Source: Myrica gale (Eukaryota; Streptophyta; Magnoliopsida; Fagales; Myricaceae). From it: a stretch of DNA of 64,000 bases. Shown piece after piece: positions 1 to 12,109 of the stretch. Every line of letters begins with the position of its first letter. Positions within the stretch are counted from its first letter, which is position 1. The notes under the pieces are model-generated. The model saw only the letters and a program-made list of their open reading frames with translations. It made no database searches and was not told the DNA's origin. The position numbers and the translations under genes are program-made. The DNA is taken from NCBI GenBank assembly GCA_963930655.1, contig OZ005607.1, positions 10,618,874-10,682,873 on the forward strand, in the 5' to 3' direction.

Positions 1-540
1 ATAAAAGGCACTCACAAGTTGCAGCAGTGTGAGTTTTTAGAGTGATTCTCAAATCGGGACATGTTTTGGATCTAACTGATATTTTTTACATTCCAGACTT
101 TACTAGAAATTTAATTTTTGTTTCCAGACTTATTATCAAAGGTTATAGTTTTCTTTTTGAGAACTATATAGAAGAGCTTCATCAAGTATAAGGAATGGCT
201 TGAAAAGAAAGGTAGCTCAATATCTTTTGTGTGTCATGAATCTTTTTTCATTGAAGCTCCTAAAAATTCATCGTGAATTGACTCTGGTTCTTCAATCCAT
301 ATGGTGAATACAATGCAGGGTTTTCTCACTAGAAGGAAACAAATAAGTGAACTTTGTGTTTTCACCAAAAATAAAAGGCACTCACAAGTTGCTGCAGTGT
401 GAGTTTTTAGAGTGATTCTCAAATCGGGACATGTTTTAGATATAACTGATATTTTTTACATTCCAGAATTTACTAGAAATTTAATTTCTGTTTCCAGACT
501 TATTATCAAAGGTTATAGTTTTCTTTTTGAGAATACAATG
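1..540 (+). repeat. Direct repeat inside the copia fossil (1-170 and 371-540)
   Basis: About 165 bases starting ataaaaggcactcacaagtt occur at 1 and again at 371 with only a handful of differences. The segment between them (171-370) carries the protease-like stretch. This is a local duplication within the fossil. Confidence 0.9.
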
Positions 541-2237
541 ACTATTTTTAAGAATACAATTTCTGTTGGTTCTGGAACTTTAGTTGATAACTTGTTCAAA
601 TTAGATATTCATCCCGATTTTGAGAAAAACTATTTCTCACTGCATACAATTGGCATTAAGAGAAACCTTCTGAATGAAAAATCTTTTCTACTATGGCAAA
701 AGAGATTGGGACACATATCTATAGAGAGGATGAAGTTGTTAGTAAAAGAAACGGTCCTACAGGATCTTGATTTTACTGACTTCAAGAATTTTTTAGACTG
801 GATAAATGGGAAGCAGACCAACACAAATTCTAAAAGTTCAAAAAGGATCTCAGGTGCTTGAGATTATACACACAGGTATATGTTGATCATTTCCTACTCA
901 TTGCCTGAATGGTCAGAGATATTTTATCTCATTTATTGACGACTATTCTAGGTAAATGTATCTCTATCTTTTGAATGAGAACACTCAAGCATCAGATACT
1001 TTCAAAGCCTATAAAGCAAAAGTAGAGAATCAAAGTGAAAAGAAAATCAAGATTGTAAGATCAGATAGAGGAGGGGAGTATTATGGTATGTACACAGAAC
1101 ATGGACAAATGAAGGGTTCATTTGCAAATTTCTTTTAGCAAGAAGGCATTGTTGCCCAATACACAATGTCTAGCACACCACAACAAAATAGTGTTGCAGA
1201 GAGAATGAATCGTACGCTAATAGATATGGTCAGGAGCATAATTAGTAAATCTAATATGCAACTTTTCTTATTAAGTGCAGCTCTTAAAGCTGCACCTTAT
1301 ATATTGAATAAGGTTCCATCTAAGTTTGTCTCTAAAATACCTTTCGAGTTGTGGAAAGCGTGGAAACCTAGCTTAAATCATATACACATATGGGGTTGTC
1401 CTGTTAAAGTTAGACTTTATAATCCTAAAATAAAGAAGTTAGATCCAAGGGCAACTAGTGGTTTCTTTATTGGGTATCCGAGTAACTCCAAAGAATACAG
1501 ATTTTATTGTCCCAGTCATAGCCCTAGAATTTTTGAATCTAAGAATGCAAAGTTTCTTGAGGACGTTGAACCTAGTGGGAATGTAAATCCTCAAGAGGTC
1601 ACTGTTGAGGAAATACTTGAAAATGTTGATGCTGGTTTGGCTTCTTTCGAAGGTAGAATGGTTGTCTTAAGGCCAAATAGATCGCAAGATCATAAGGTGA
1701 ATACTAATTCAAGAACAACATGTTCTCGTAAATGAGGTTCAACCTGAATTTATTCTGCATTTACAATCTGTGCCTATTGTTTCATCTCCAAATGATGAAG
1801 TTGTGGCTTTAAGAAGATCCTACATAGTAGTAGACCTGCTATTCCAAATGATTACAATGTATATCAAACTAAGTCTGATTTTGACATTAGACTCTCAGAA
1901 GACCCATTTACGTACTCACAAGCCACGAGTAGAGATAAATCTACACTTTGGCTGGATGCCATGAAAAATGAGTTAGAATCCATTTCTAAGAATCAAGTAT
2001 GGGATCCCGTCGAAATACCAAAAAAGGCGGCCACAATTGGCTGCAAGTGGGTTATTAAAACCAAACGAGATACTTTTTGGTAATGTAGAACGATATAAGA
2101 CTAAATTTCTTACTAAGGGATTCACTCAGAAGGGAAGTATAGATTATCATGAAACATTCTCTCCGGTCTCTAAGAAGGATTCATTGAGGATAATTATGGC
2201 CTTAGTAGCTCATTTTGGTTTAAAGCTACATCTATAA
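1..2237 (+). mobile_element. Ty1/copia retrotransposon fossil (gag-pre-integrase, integrase, start of RT)
   Basis: Translation shows the copia order of parts. A GAG-pre-integrase stretch lies near 690-760 (LLWQKRLGHIS). Integrase core pieces lie near 1050-1090 (RSDRGGEYYG) and 1190-1250 (VAERMNRTLIDMVRS). The integrase tail and the first part of the reverse transcriptase run to about 2237 (ETFSPVSKKDS). The copy enters from the left edge of the window and no LTR is seen. It is broken, with several interruptions. Its peptide around 190-330 resembles the protease region of the copia element at 35.7-36.9 kb, so both belong to related lineages. It is old relative to that element. Confidence 0.9.
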
Positions 2238-2593
2238 TCTCAAAAAAAATTGCAAAAGGAACATCCAAAATTTCAAAAAATCATACACAAAAACTGATAC
2301 ATTTTACACAAACTTCAACAATTTTTCACTCAAATTCCAATATCTTTTTTTAAAAAAAATCTATCAAATCTTCTCTCTATACTTTTTCACCTAATTCTAA
2401 TATTTTTTATTAAACAATTACATCAAATTATCTGTCTCTACACCTTTTTACAAACTTCAATAAAAATTAAATATCTTTAAAACTTTTCAACAACCTTTTC
2501 ACAAAAACCTATAAAACTCCAATCTACATAAATATTCACAATTCTATCAAAAATCTTAAAAATCGTACAATTTTTTATAAAACGAACATCCCT
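2238..2593. mobile_element. MITE, family B (GGGATGTTCGTTTT terminus), right end clear
   Basis: A very A+T-rich stretch ends at 2593 in aaaacgaacatccctt. That is the inverse of the agggtgatgttcgtttt terminus of the element at 57629, and related ends occur at 54312 and 63601. Internal runs such as acacaaacttcaacaatttt and tctctctatactttttcacc match the interior of the other copies. The left terminus is not clear, so this copy may be truncated where it meets the copia fossil. Confidence 0.6.
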
Positions 2594-2880
2594 TGAGCCT
2601 CACAAAAAAATACAGAAAATTATGCAATTTGATGATTGATTGTAGTATTGGTCATGTTGTTATAGATTGTACAAACTAAATTCCTATGTTAAGAAATGTG
2701 TTCGGTTGTAAGGTGAGGAGTATCTCTATTGAACAGTTGTTCTGCTGCCACATGTATGGTCAAGATGCCCGCATTCTGCCTATTTTATGTGGTTTTATAT
2801 TATTTCCTCCTTTTATTCCAAACACCAAAATAATACATTAAGGAGGGTCAATACCAGCAAACAATCATGATTGAAAGTAT
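2594..2880. other. No gene recognised
   Basis: A+T-rich sequence between a MITE and the next repeat. No open frame, RNA gene or terminal repeat was seen. Confidence 0.6.
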
Positions 2881-4600
2881 AAATAACAACCCAAGAGGGG
2901 GGTGAATTGGGTTTAACAAAAACTTATCACTTTTTCGCTAAACAAGCAGATATGAAATCTACCCCTCTTTAACAAATAATAATGTTGAACTAAATGTGTC
3001 TAATGTTATGCCAAATATAAGCAAGGAATGATAAAGCATAAAACTCCACAAGTATGAATAAGTACTAAAATGTAAGAGAGATAGAGTTAGAGAGATGACA
3101 CCGTAGTTTTTAGGTGGTTCGGCCAAACACGTGCCTACGTCCACCCCCAAGGCAATTGACTTCCTTGGGCTTCTTCCATTATTCTCCAAATAGCGAATAC
3201 ACCTTAGCTTCCCGGGTGCTAAGGAACCTTTACAAAGCGTTTTGCAAGCTCACGCTTCAACTCTCACAAATCCTCACAACCCAGAATATTTCTTCTACTC
3301 TTACAAGTAGGACCAAGTGTTTTCCCAACACTCAATAAGTGTTCACACAATACTCCTAGTGTTTTCCACAAGATGGATACAAAGGAATTACAATGAATGC
3401 CTCTTTAAGCCGAATATGCCAATGAAAAGCTCAAATCGTATGGAATGACTCTCTAAGCCAAATCAGCAAGTGTAAAGCTCAATAAGATGCAATAAGATGA
3501 GATTATTGAAGGAAACCTAAAGTTTTCCCTCTTCTTCAACAAGCTTTCTCTCTCTAGAAGTTAAGGCAAGATTGATTGCAAGTGTGTTGTCCCTTCTTCA
3601 AGAAATCTCTCTCTCTTTGGAGGCTAGATCTTCGATGATGAGCAAGAGAGGAGGATTTGACAATAAGAGCTTCTGGAATTGAAGGATTTAGCAAATGGAT
3701 TTCTTTGAATCTTGGACTTTCTCTCTCTAGATGTTGCAATATTGGTCGATCTCTACTATTCTCTCTCTCCATCTTGTTCTTCTTATGGCCGTAGGTCTTC
3801 AACGGTCATAAGGGTCTTCTTGTAAACTTAAAGTGTCGTTGGAGGGGTTTAGAAGACATTTGAATCATTTTAAAAGAGATGGCGTCGTTTCCAGAGAATC
3901 TGCAAAATCGCACAATGTGTCGACACATTGATTGTATGTGCTGACACATTAAACTTGGTCTGGAAATAGACTCTCGGGTGTTAGTTCAATGTGTCGACAC
4001 TATGCTTCAATGTGTCGACACTTCCAACACTTAGCAAAAAATCATTTCAAATGGCCTGAAAAGCAAACTCTCGGGTGTTAGTGCAATGTGTCGACACCAT
4101 GGTCCAATGTGTCGACACTTCCAACACTTAGAAAAAACAAAACATTTGAATGCCAGAAATGTAAACCCTAGGGTGTTAGTTCAATGTGTCAACATCATGG
4201 TCCAATGTGTCAACACCATGGTCCAATGTGTTGACACTTCCAACACTTAGTCATAAAAATTGTTTTGAAGGACAGAAAATCAAAACTCTCGGGTAATAGT
4301 TCAATGTGTCAACACTATGGTACAATGTGTCGACACTTCCGACACTTAGTCAGAAAAATTTGTTCTTTATCAGCAACTACTCCAATTTCAACTTTAAAGC
4401 ATCCAAACCATTCCAATACTTCTTTAAACACTTACAATATGAAAAATTGATCTTATCAACTTGTGTAATGGTGTTCAAGTGCACTTAGAAATATTTTAGA
4501 GAGATAACCTCAATCATTTTGAAATATAACTTGGAAATTGTGGATTGACAATGTAAAATCTAAAAGTCTTCAAAGCACTTAGAATTTTTGTTATCATCAA
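2881..4600. repeat. Dispersed repeat of unknown class, with minisatellite
   Basis: It starts with aacccaagaggggggtgaat and contains ggtggttcggccaaacacgt followed by tgcctacgtccacccccaag. I recall these phrases as recurring widely in plant genomes, but cannot assign them to a class. The middle is CT/GA-rich (3540-3780), and the 3' part is the TGTCGACA minisatellite. No convincing protein was seen: the short frames here are compositional. It abuts the 3' end of the LINE at about 4600. It may be a non-coding retroelement part or an untyped transposon; I infer only that it is repetitive. Confidence 0.5.
3900..4350. repeat. Minisatellite with paired TGTCGACAC boxes, period about 97-120 bp
   Basis: Units run roughly from ctctcgggtgttagttcaat to acacttccaacacttag. 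Each carries boxes TGTCGACAC or near variants, starting at 3918, 3939, 3992, 4013, 4089, 4110, 4187, 4208, 4229, 4307 and 4328. Within each group the boxes are exactly 21 bp apart. The extended box caatgtgtcgacacattg is a perfect 18-bp palindrome. The same box in the same pairing recurs at 31039-31356. Confidence 0.92.
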
Positions 4601-4878
4601 AATCAATTATGGATTGTTTGCAAAACAACCTTGGGCTAACAATGATAAATCCAGCGAAAGCTCCCAACTACGGAGATTGCCCACTAAACTATACTCAGCA
4701 ACAGCCCAACCAGCAAGGTGGTGCACCAATTCTTTAGCACCTCTATAAATATGATCTGCTTGCCAACTCAGAAACCGTTGACCAACTTCATGAATCTCCT
4801 TCACAATAGACTGAATACACCACTCAGATGATCAGGGCCAAATCTAAATAGCCTTGATAACCAGCTCAGAGTCACCTT

Positions 4879-5247
4879 CTAGCATACCTCATGAAATCCT
4901 TTGTCAAAAGCAAGGTTCATTCCCAATTTTGTTGCATCAGCTTCATCGACCAAAGGTTCCACGACTACTATATTCTTGACCACTGCACCTTGAATTTTAC
5001 CTTGAGAATCTCGACCAATGGCTGCTATGACAACAAAGCTATTTCTAACAACAACGTCCATGTTAACCTTGATTTTGTTATCTGTAGGAGGCACCCAAGC
5101 TTGCAGCCGATTTGGTTGAAGCTTATTGCGCCATGCATCCATATGCTCCCAGCAAGTGATGGACTCAACGAGATATTTCCCACATTGTACTTGTCTTTCC
5201 TCCATGCGCAATCTAGTTCCTAGCAGCCCATACCATATCAATTGCAT
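4879..5247 (-). pseudogene. LINE ORF2, C-terminal plant RNase H domain remnant
   Basis: The minus-strand frame reads WVPPTDNKIKVNMD, then IAAIGRDSQGKI, then VVEPLVDEADATKLGMNLAFDKGF. This is the RVT_3-type RNase H found at the end of plant L1 ORF2 (W.PP..G..KVN.DG / ..I.RD..G.. / ..EA.A...g...A). The first acidic residue (NMD) is retained. The domain end near 4890 and the following 280 bases to 4607 complete the element. Confidence 0.82.
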
Positions 5248-5372
5248 TTACCACATAAATTTGAAACAGATATTGGTCCTCTAGCGGGATGTCATTCGAT
5301 TGATTAGGGTGTAGAATTATTCGAACCCAATCCTCAACTGTCCCCCCCCCTGAACACCACAATATTAAGTTG

Positions 5373-6346
5373 TCATGGTGACTCACTCCAAACCCATCTA
5401 CTGAAGGGACAAGCCAACAAGAGATGGTGCAGAGATTCTGGGTGTTCTCCACAAAGTTCATACATCAACTCCTCTTCCGACTGCATCCTACCTCCTACTC
5501 GAACTGCCACTTTCATTTTTGTCGGCAACACATCCCAAGCCACCTTCCACAAGAGCAATTTTAAAAGATCATGCAATTTAAGGTGTTACAGATCATGCCA
5601 CTAAGGAGACTATGAGGAGAACAAGCAAGGCTTCTAGGCTGCACTAGAGCTCTATGAACAGACTTCACACTAAACTCTCTTAAGCTTTCCAAAGGCCAAA
5701 ACAACGAATCACCTGCCCCAGCGTCGTCTAACCTCAACTTTAGAATGACATCTACAGTTTCTTGAAGGAAAACACTGCGAACTAATGCTGAATTCCAGCT
5801 ACGACCCTCATTAATCAGCAAAGTACAGACAATCTCCAAATTTGAAACATCAGCCTATCCCGAGCTATAGGTGTAAACCCATCGAAGGAGGGAATCGACG
5901 GGTCTCTCCAAATAGAGATATACTGCCCAGTTGCCACAGGATAGCATAAACCCTCTCTCAGAACATCACGAGATTGCACTATACTTTCCCACACCCACAA
6001 AACTTGCCCTCCAGCCCCCACACGCCAAAAATTCCTTCCTCTAACGTACTTCCCAAGCAAAAAACGAACCCAAAGGATATTCCTATCCGAAATCATTTGC
6101 CAAGGCATCTTTGAAACAAGTGATTTTATTGATCTCTGAAAATAGCCAAATCCCCCATCTTCCTTGACATTTTGGAGGATAAATTGACTTCCAACACTTC
6201 AGAGTGAGATGAAGATGTTGCTCCCCCTTATAGCCCCACCAGAATTTTTTTGTCGCACGATCGAGATCAATATACCACGATTTCAGCATGAGATAAAAGC
6301 TCATGAGATATGACGGAATAACACTTGCAACGGCTTTAAGCGTCAC
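5373..6346 (-). pseudogene. LINE ORF2, RT connection and zf-RVT zinc region remnant
   Basis: The frame 6346-6083 begins LKAVASVIPSYLMSFYLM and continues to KKFWWG, the usual sequence after the RT domain. The frame 5576-5373 reads LLWKVAWDVLPTKMKVAVRV then CGEHPESLHHLLLACPFSRWVW, the zf-RVT region with its C..H..HLL..CPF pattern. They are separated by frame changes, so not functional. Confidence 0.87.
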
Positions 6347-6379
6347 CGTGCATCTGGCTTTGGAGAGAACCTTAAGCTT

Positions 6380-7644
6380 CTAACCAAAGATTTTCTGTAA
6401 GATTTTTTCTTTAATCTCTTCCACCTCCCTTACTCGAGCACAAGGGATAATCAATGTGAGACCAAGACGTTTCGCCTTAGGAGGTAATTTCTTTAGATGC
6501 AAAAGGTCTAAAATAGGCAAAATAACCTGTCCTTGAAAATTCTTGCTAAAGTGCACCACAGATTTTTCTCTATTCACCTTTTGACTCGACCAAGTCATAT
6601 ACTTATCCAAGTAATCATTCAATGTAGCAGCCTCACGGAGGGCAACCTTAGCAAAAAGTAAATGAGTAATACTAGGGGCATTTCGTCCCATCTGAATACC
6701 TTTGAGACAACCGCGACGTTCCTTACGTAGCAAGAGGCGGGATAACACTTCAGAGCACATGATAAATAAATATGGAGAGAGAAGATCAAGTTGTCGAAGA
6801 CCCCTTTAAGGTTGAAATCTACCAAATGGGCTGCCATTAATAAGAATTGAGAACGATGATGTGGGGATGCATTGTTTCACCCAATTCACCCAAATTGGAC
6901 TAAATCCAAACTGTTCAAGAATTTTCAGCACAAAACATCATTCAACTCTATCATAAGCTTTTTCCATATCTGCCTTGATAGCCATCCAACCCTCTCGACC
7001 TTTCTTATGGTTCATACCATGAAAATCTCCACAACCACAATATAATTATTTTGAATAGCTCGCTCCAGAACAAAAGCAAGTTGAAACTGTGAAATAAGTT
7101 TTGGGAGGACTATTTTCAATCGTTCCGTCATAAGTTTGGAGATGAGCTTATAGATTACATTACAAAGACTAATAAGTCTACACTGACTAACCTTATAAGG
7201 GTTATCCACCTTCGGAATCAATGTGATGTTTGTAGCATTCAAATTATGAAGCATCTCACCTATTACAATGAACTCTTGCACCGCTTTAATAACATCCACA
7301 CCAATCACATCCCATAAATGCTTAAAAAACAAGACTGTCATGTCATCTGGTCCCAGTACTTCCTCTGAACTCATCTTCCTAAGAATATCAAAAATATCTT
7401 CAGCATTCGAATTTTGAATCAACATTTCATTCTCCGCATCAGTGATCAAAGGCCCTAGTAACATCTCTAGATCATCTGGAACAATGGAGTGACTGGTAGT
7501 ATAAAGTTCCTGATAGAAATGCACCATCTCCTTCCCATTCACAGCCTTCACAGATATCCACCCACTTTGTTCATATTTCAGCTTCAAAATTTGATTGCGG
7601 CATCTACGAATAACAATCGAAGCATGGTAGAACTTGATATTCAA
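6380..7644 (-). pseudogene. LINE ORF2, reverse transcriptase domain remnant
   Basis: The frame 7644-7012 reads SSEEVLGPDDMTVLFFKHLWD (typically GPDGF.. in the family), NATNITLIPKV and RLISLCNVIYKLISKLMTERLK, all standard plant L1 RT blocks. The frame 6760-6380 continues with THLLFA and [10 protein letters not shown]. In the family the first of these runs into the catalytic FADD box. Here LLFA is followed by KVALREA, so the catalytic aspartates are missing and the enzyme would be dead. A short part of RT between these frames lies in 6619-6837. Confidence 0.88.
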
Positions 7645-7742
7645 ATCGCTGAAAACCAGCCATGTCTCTTGGGAATTTTGTCTCCATAATATTTCCTCAC
7701 GCGCAGCTGCTTGTCCAGCTCCACATTAAGTTTTTGCACCTA

Positions 7743-8630
7743 CTAAAAATTAGAATTAGTAGGTGAAGCATGTTGATAATGGGAGAGTTGCTCCTTCGCA
7801 CGCTGAAGGGCAATATCAATCTGACCGAAGCTTGTTTTATTCCATTTCCTCAAAGCATAACGTGTGACTCTAATCTTAATAAATAGGGCATGAGAATGAG
7901 AAACCCCTCCTACCGAATTCCAAGCTGCTACCACCACTCCCTCACAAGATTCTTCCCACGTCCAAAAACCCCCGAACTTAAATGGTTTTGGTGCACTGTC
8001 GGCTGGGCCAAATAAATACATAACCAACGGGCTATGATACATAATGAATAATAGCAGCATTTGGATATGCCACTCTCCAAGGCAAATTAGAAATACCTAT
8101 ATCAAAAGGCTCACAGATATTAGCAAGCCCCAAACGTTTATTGCACCAAGTGAATTTAGAACCAATGAAACCCAAATCTACGAAACCCATGGTCTGCTTA
8201 AAATGAGATAAACCTCGAAAGGAAGAAGAAAAACTAACTCGTCCACCTTTCTTCTCGGCAAAACTGATGATATCATTGAAATCTCCAATGCATATCCACG
8301 GCTTATGTTCATCCTGATTCAGCTGCTTCAGTTCATCCCAAAACGCATCTTTTTCTCTCCAGACAGTCAGTCCATAAACAAGAGAACAAAGATAGGCCGG
8401 ATCATCACCTCCAGGTTCAACTTCCAAGTGGATAATATGTTGAGATTTCCAAAGTAACTTAAATCGAAAATCTGGACGCCAAAAAAAACAAGACCTCCTC
8501 TTCTACCAAGCAAAGGCACAAAAATTCAATCATAGTCTCCATTTAAAAAATACACGTCGGGTCCATTTTCTTCACAATGTCTCGGGTCCATTGTCTTCAC
8601 AATGTCTCGGAGGGTTCTAGCTGCCAAAGG
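7743..8630 (-). pseudogene. LINE ORF2, apurinic endonuclease domain remnant
   Basis: The frame at 8427-8032 contains WICIGDFNDI, the conserved GDFN box of the endonuclease/exonuclease/phosphatase fold, then FVDLGFIGSKFTWCN, typical of plant L1 endonucleases. Upstream, 8461-8500 reads FFWRPDFRFK on the minus strand. A 25-27 bp tandem duplication (gggtccattttcttcacaatg repeated) lies at about 8554-8610. The endonuclease nicks target DNA for target-primed reverse transcription. Frames are broken, so this is a pseudogene. Confidence 0.85.
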
Positions 8631-9046
8631 TCTCCCCTACCCCCGACAATTTCACGATAAGAGCTTCATGGAGAGGTGGGGGGCAAGAATTGTCCCTCCT
8701 CCTCAACTGTAAAATTATATAAAGAAACAACATAATTCAACTCCTTCCTAGTAGATCGCCCAAAGTCATTTGCTGAATTGGCGCCAGAAGATCTTTTCAA
8801 ACTTCTTTATTCACGTTGCACTGCACCCACCCCAAAATCTCAGAATTGTCTGGGATACCATTAAGAGAGCGCATATCTCGCAGAAAATCATCCTTTGACC
8901 GTAAATCCGCAGGATTTACATGTCGAAGGCTACTGTCCAGGTTGTGCTCAATGTTCGTAGCCCTAGCCGTACCGGATTGAGTAAGTGGTGAGTGAACCGT
9001 CGTCACCGTCTCGCGTACCATATTTGCTCCAGCTTTTGAGGAGTCT

Positions 9047-9240
9047 GGTTATTGTGCTGAGCATGCTGAGCGACGGCTGAGATTAAAAGCTGAAGATCCA
9101 ACGGCTGTAGATAAACATATCATTTAAAACATTCAAAATATTTTAATTGATGTGGTGCGATTTTAGCCCTTGAATTTTGAAGCTTTTAATCTTAACCCTC
9201 GCTCAGCATGCTCAGCACAATAGTGCTTAGCACAGTAACC
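9047..9240. mobile_element. Small inverted-repeat element (MITE) inside the LINE
   Basis: The left end ggttattgtgctgagcatgc and the inverse of the right end (ggttactgtgctaagcac...attgtgctgagcatgctgag) pair over about 45 bases, continuing into the inner arm match attaaaagct. The right arm carries an extra 16-bp copy of the terminal motif. Taking the inner ends (9052-9220), the element is 169 bp and flanked by TA on both sides, as in Tc1/mariner-type MITEs. The outer reading gives no clear target duplication. Confidence 0.65.
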
Positions 9241-9365
9241 GAACTCAGCTTTTGAGACTGTCTTCATAGACTGCCAGTTTGCCACCGTGGCTTTGATACT
9301 CTGACTTCGTCCCTGTTGCAGCTCCCATATCATTCCCATAATCGAATTTCCTCTCATTTTGTCAT

Positions 9366-10026
9366 TCAAGGCATAAATCTGGGGATGCGGAGGGTTTTGA
9401 TAGCAAGAACCAATTGTGTGATCAAGGAGTCCACAATGGAAACAGAAAGATGACAGTCGTTTATATTTGAATCCAAACCAAACCGAAATACCTCCTCACG
9501 AGAATAATAGAATCCTGCTTCAAGAGGCTTTGAAGTATTAAAACTAATCTTGAGGCGGATGAACAATTTATGAGCATCGATATCATCCAACTCCAAAATC
9601 ATCCCCGACATTGTCCCAATAAGCCTAGCATTATCCTCATCCATAATTTACAGCGGAAGGCCATGTATCTGAACCCAAAAAACCACTTCTGGTAACTCTA
9701 GTGCTTCTAGAGTCTTGGAAGGATACCACTCCTTCAGGATCATATAGGGAGCCTTTGAAGTTCCAAGGACCCTAGGAAAGTATTCTATCATTCTCGTCCA
9801 ACGTTGCAAAAGTGAAAATAAACCTGTTCGGCCCAACGTCCTCTATCTTCAAATATGAAACAAACCTCCATCCCGATTTAATAATCGGCTGAATGATGTG
9901 AAACGAATACACCTTCTTTGACACCAATCTTCCCACCAATGATGCTCGACAAATAATATTCGCTCTGCTTCCATTGAGCTTCAGCAAACCAGAAATATCA
10001 TCCCAGGACAACTGCTGTCTTTTCAA
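9366..10026 (-). pseudogene. LINE ORF1 remnant (DUF4283-like plus zinc-knuckle region)
   Basis: Three overlapping minus-strand frames give the plant LINE ORF1 pattern: WDDISGLLKLNG at the start (10026 end), then ILKEWYPS and VVFWVQIHGLPL, then IGTMSGMILELDD followed by FIRLKISFNTSKPL. This protein normally binds element RNA. The pattern is spread over several frames, so the copy cannot encode one protein. No intact CCHC knuckle was read. Confidence 0.8.
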
Positions 10027-10030
10027 TGAT

Positions 10031-10289
10031 CTCCTTCATAGCGTGTCACACATACCCTGAAAGTAGATGATAGATTCCAATATTGTTGAGAAAGAAACTA
10101 AGGAAGCAACACAAGGAATGCCCGAAGGCCCCGAACGACAGATGTTAAGGAAAGGGAGGAAAGAGCATGCCGTTCAGGAGCTCGCTAGGAGCGGTTATGT
10201 AATGACATTTTATGTTGTCCAGCTTGTTTATTATTTCGTTTGCTACTATTACTTTCTATTTTATAACAAGCATAGACGGGACCAACTAA
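10031..10289. other. Short spacer between LINE and CACTA element
   Basis: About 260 bases. An 81-codon frame begins at 10067 (MIDSNIVEKETKEAT) and ends in a hydrophobic run, but it runs into the CACTA terminus and matches nothing I recognise. TAA at 10287-10289 is the CACTA target duplication. Confidence 0.5.
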
Positions 10290-11250
10290 CACTACAAAAA
10301 AACGTCTTTTAACAACGGTCATTTTAACGACGGTCGCGAAAAACGCCGCTAAAAGGAACATATAGCGGCACTTTTTAAAAACGCCGCTAAAAAACCGCTG
10401 CTAAAACTCTTTTGACTTTTAACAGCGGTCTTTTTAACGGCGGTCATAAAAAGCGCTGCTATAGGTGTCTTTTAACGGCGTTTTTAGCGACCGCCGTTAA
10501 AAGGACCGCCGTTAAAAGACAACGAAGTTTTTAACAGCGGTCTTTTTAATGGCGGTCAACGAAAGCGCCGCTAAAATGCACCTATAGCAGCGCTTTTTTA
10601 TGACCGCCGTTAAAAAGACCGCTGTTAAAAGTCAAAAGAGTTTTAGCAGCGGTTTTTTAGCGGCGTTTTTAAAAACGCTGGCGTTTCTCCGCTTATAGCA
10701 GCGTTTTTTTAGCGGCGTTTTTAAAAATGCTGGCGTTTCTCCGCTTTTAGCAGCGGTTTTTTAAAAAACGCAGCTAAAAAAATCGTTGTTGGAAATCAGG
10801 AGAAACACCAGCGTTTTTAAAAACGCTGCTAAAAAAACGCTGCTATAAGCGGAGAAACGCCAGCGTTTTTGAAAACGCCGCTAAACAACCGCTGGTAAAA
10901 TCAGGAAACGCCAGCGTTTTTAAAAGCACTGCTAAAAAACCGTTGTTAAAAGCGGGAAACACCAGCGTTTTTAAAAACGCCGCTAAAAAACTGCTGCTAA
11001 AAACGGGAAAACACCAGCGTTTTTAAAAGCGCTGCTAAAATCCGGAAACGCCTGCGTTTTTAAAAACGCTACTAAAAAACCACTGCTAAAAGCCGCAAAC
11101 ACCGTTGTTTCATTAAAAAAGTTGCTAAAAAACCGCTGCTATTAGCGGGAAAACACCAGTGTTTTTAAAAAACACTGCTAAAAGTGGGGAAACGCCAGCG
11201 TTTGTAAAATGGTTGCTATAAGCTGGGAATTTCCAGCATTTTTTTAAAAC
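10290..11250. repeat. Left CACTA subterminal repeat array
   Basis: About 950 bases built from alternating motifs such as acgccgctaaaa, ttttagcagcggttttt and aaacgccagcgtttttaaaa in direct and inverted order. The composition (CG within A/T runs) is unlike the flanks. Such arrays bind TNPA/TNP1-type proteins in known CACTA elements. Confidence 0.93.
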
Positions 11251-12100
11251 GTCGCTGCTATTATTATACTTATAATGAGCATATATATTTTTTTATAATT
11301 AGTACTTATAAAAAAATTAATTAGTAATATAATACTATTTAACTACGACATATTATTTAATTTCAAACAAAAATATATTGTGAGATTAGCTTATGCAATT
11401 AGAGTACATAACTTAAAACGTGTAAAGTATATCAATCGAATTGAATAATATCTAAGTATGAAGGTTTTGAATTCTATCATATATATACCAATTAAGGTAT
11501 TATAAAACAAAAGTATATATATACACATCAGTTTACTAGGAATATATTACTTAGGACAAAGATATATCCACTAGCAAAATAAGAAGGATTGATTTTTTTA
11601 GTTGTCATACATGTTTTATATGTACGCTCGTGGTTTATAGAATAAGATAACATCTTTAGAAAAGTTTGATGTGAAAAGTTGTCATTTCCGTAAACAAATG
11701 TTTGTTGGTCAAGATCTTCTTATGTTTGTTAAAGATTATTGCATAGGGAGGTTCAACTGCCCTTTCCTCATCTGTTTGTATTGGATAATATCAGTTTTGG
11801 CTCTTATGTGATGCTTTACATGTTTAAGCGTAGCACGAGGCATATGAGTCATACAATTTGTTGGATAACCAATAGTGTAAAGCGTAGCATGAGGCATATG
11901 ACTCATTATCATATGCTTATAATAAGAATATATATTTGTAATAATTAGTAATATAATAATATTTAATTATTAAATATTATTTAATTTTAATAAAACTTTT
12001 CAGCTGCTCATGTAGCTTATAATTTTACTTTACCGGAATAAAAGAATATTATATAAATCAAAATATAAAATAAATCAAAATATAAAGGAAAAAAAAAATC
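11251..12100. other. CACTA interior, no gene recognised
   Basis: A+T-rich. The phrase agcgtagca(c/t)gaggcatatga occurs twice (about 11828 and 11878), and attagtaatataataatattt-like strings recur near 11320 and 11945, suggesting small local duplications. No exon was recognised. Confidence 0.5.
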
Positions 12101-12109
12101 AGTAAGTTT

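Larger units (their letters stand above)
4607..10030 (-). mobile_element. L1-type LINE (non-LTR retrotransposon), degenerate
   Basis: On the minus strand, reading right to left, the parts follow plant L1 order: ORF1 with the DUF4283-type region, endonuclease, reverse transcriptase, a zf-RVT zinc region and a plant-type RNase H. Full length is about 5.4 kb, near the usual 5-7 kb. Open frames are short and shifted against each other, so it is not functional. No poly(A)/poly(T) tail or target duplication could be placed with confidence at either end. A small inverted-repeat element (9047-9240) has inserted near the ORF1/ORF2 boundary. Confidence 0.93.
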
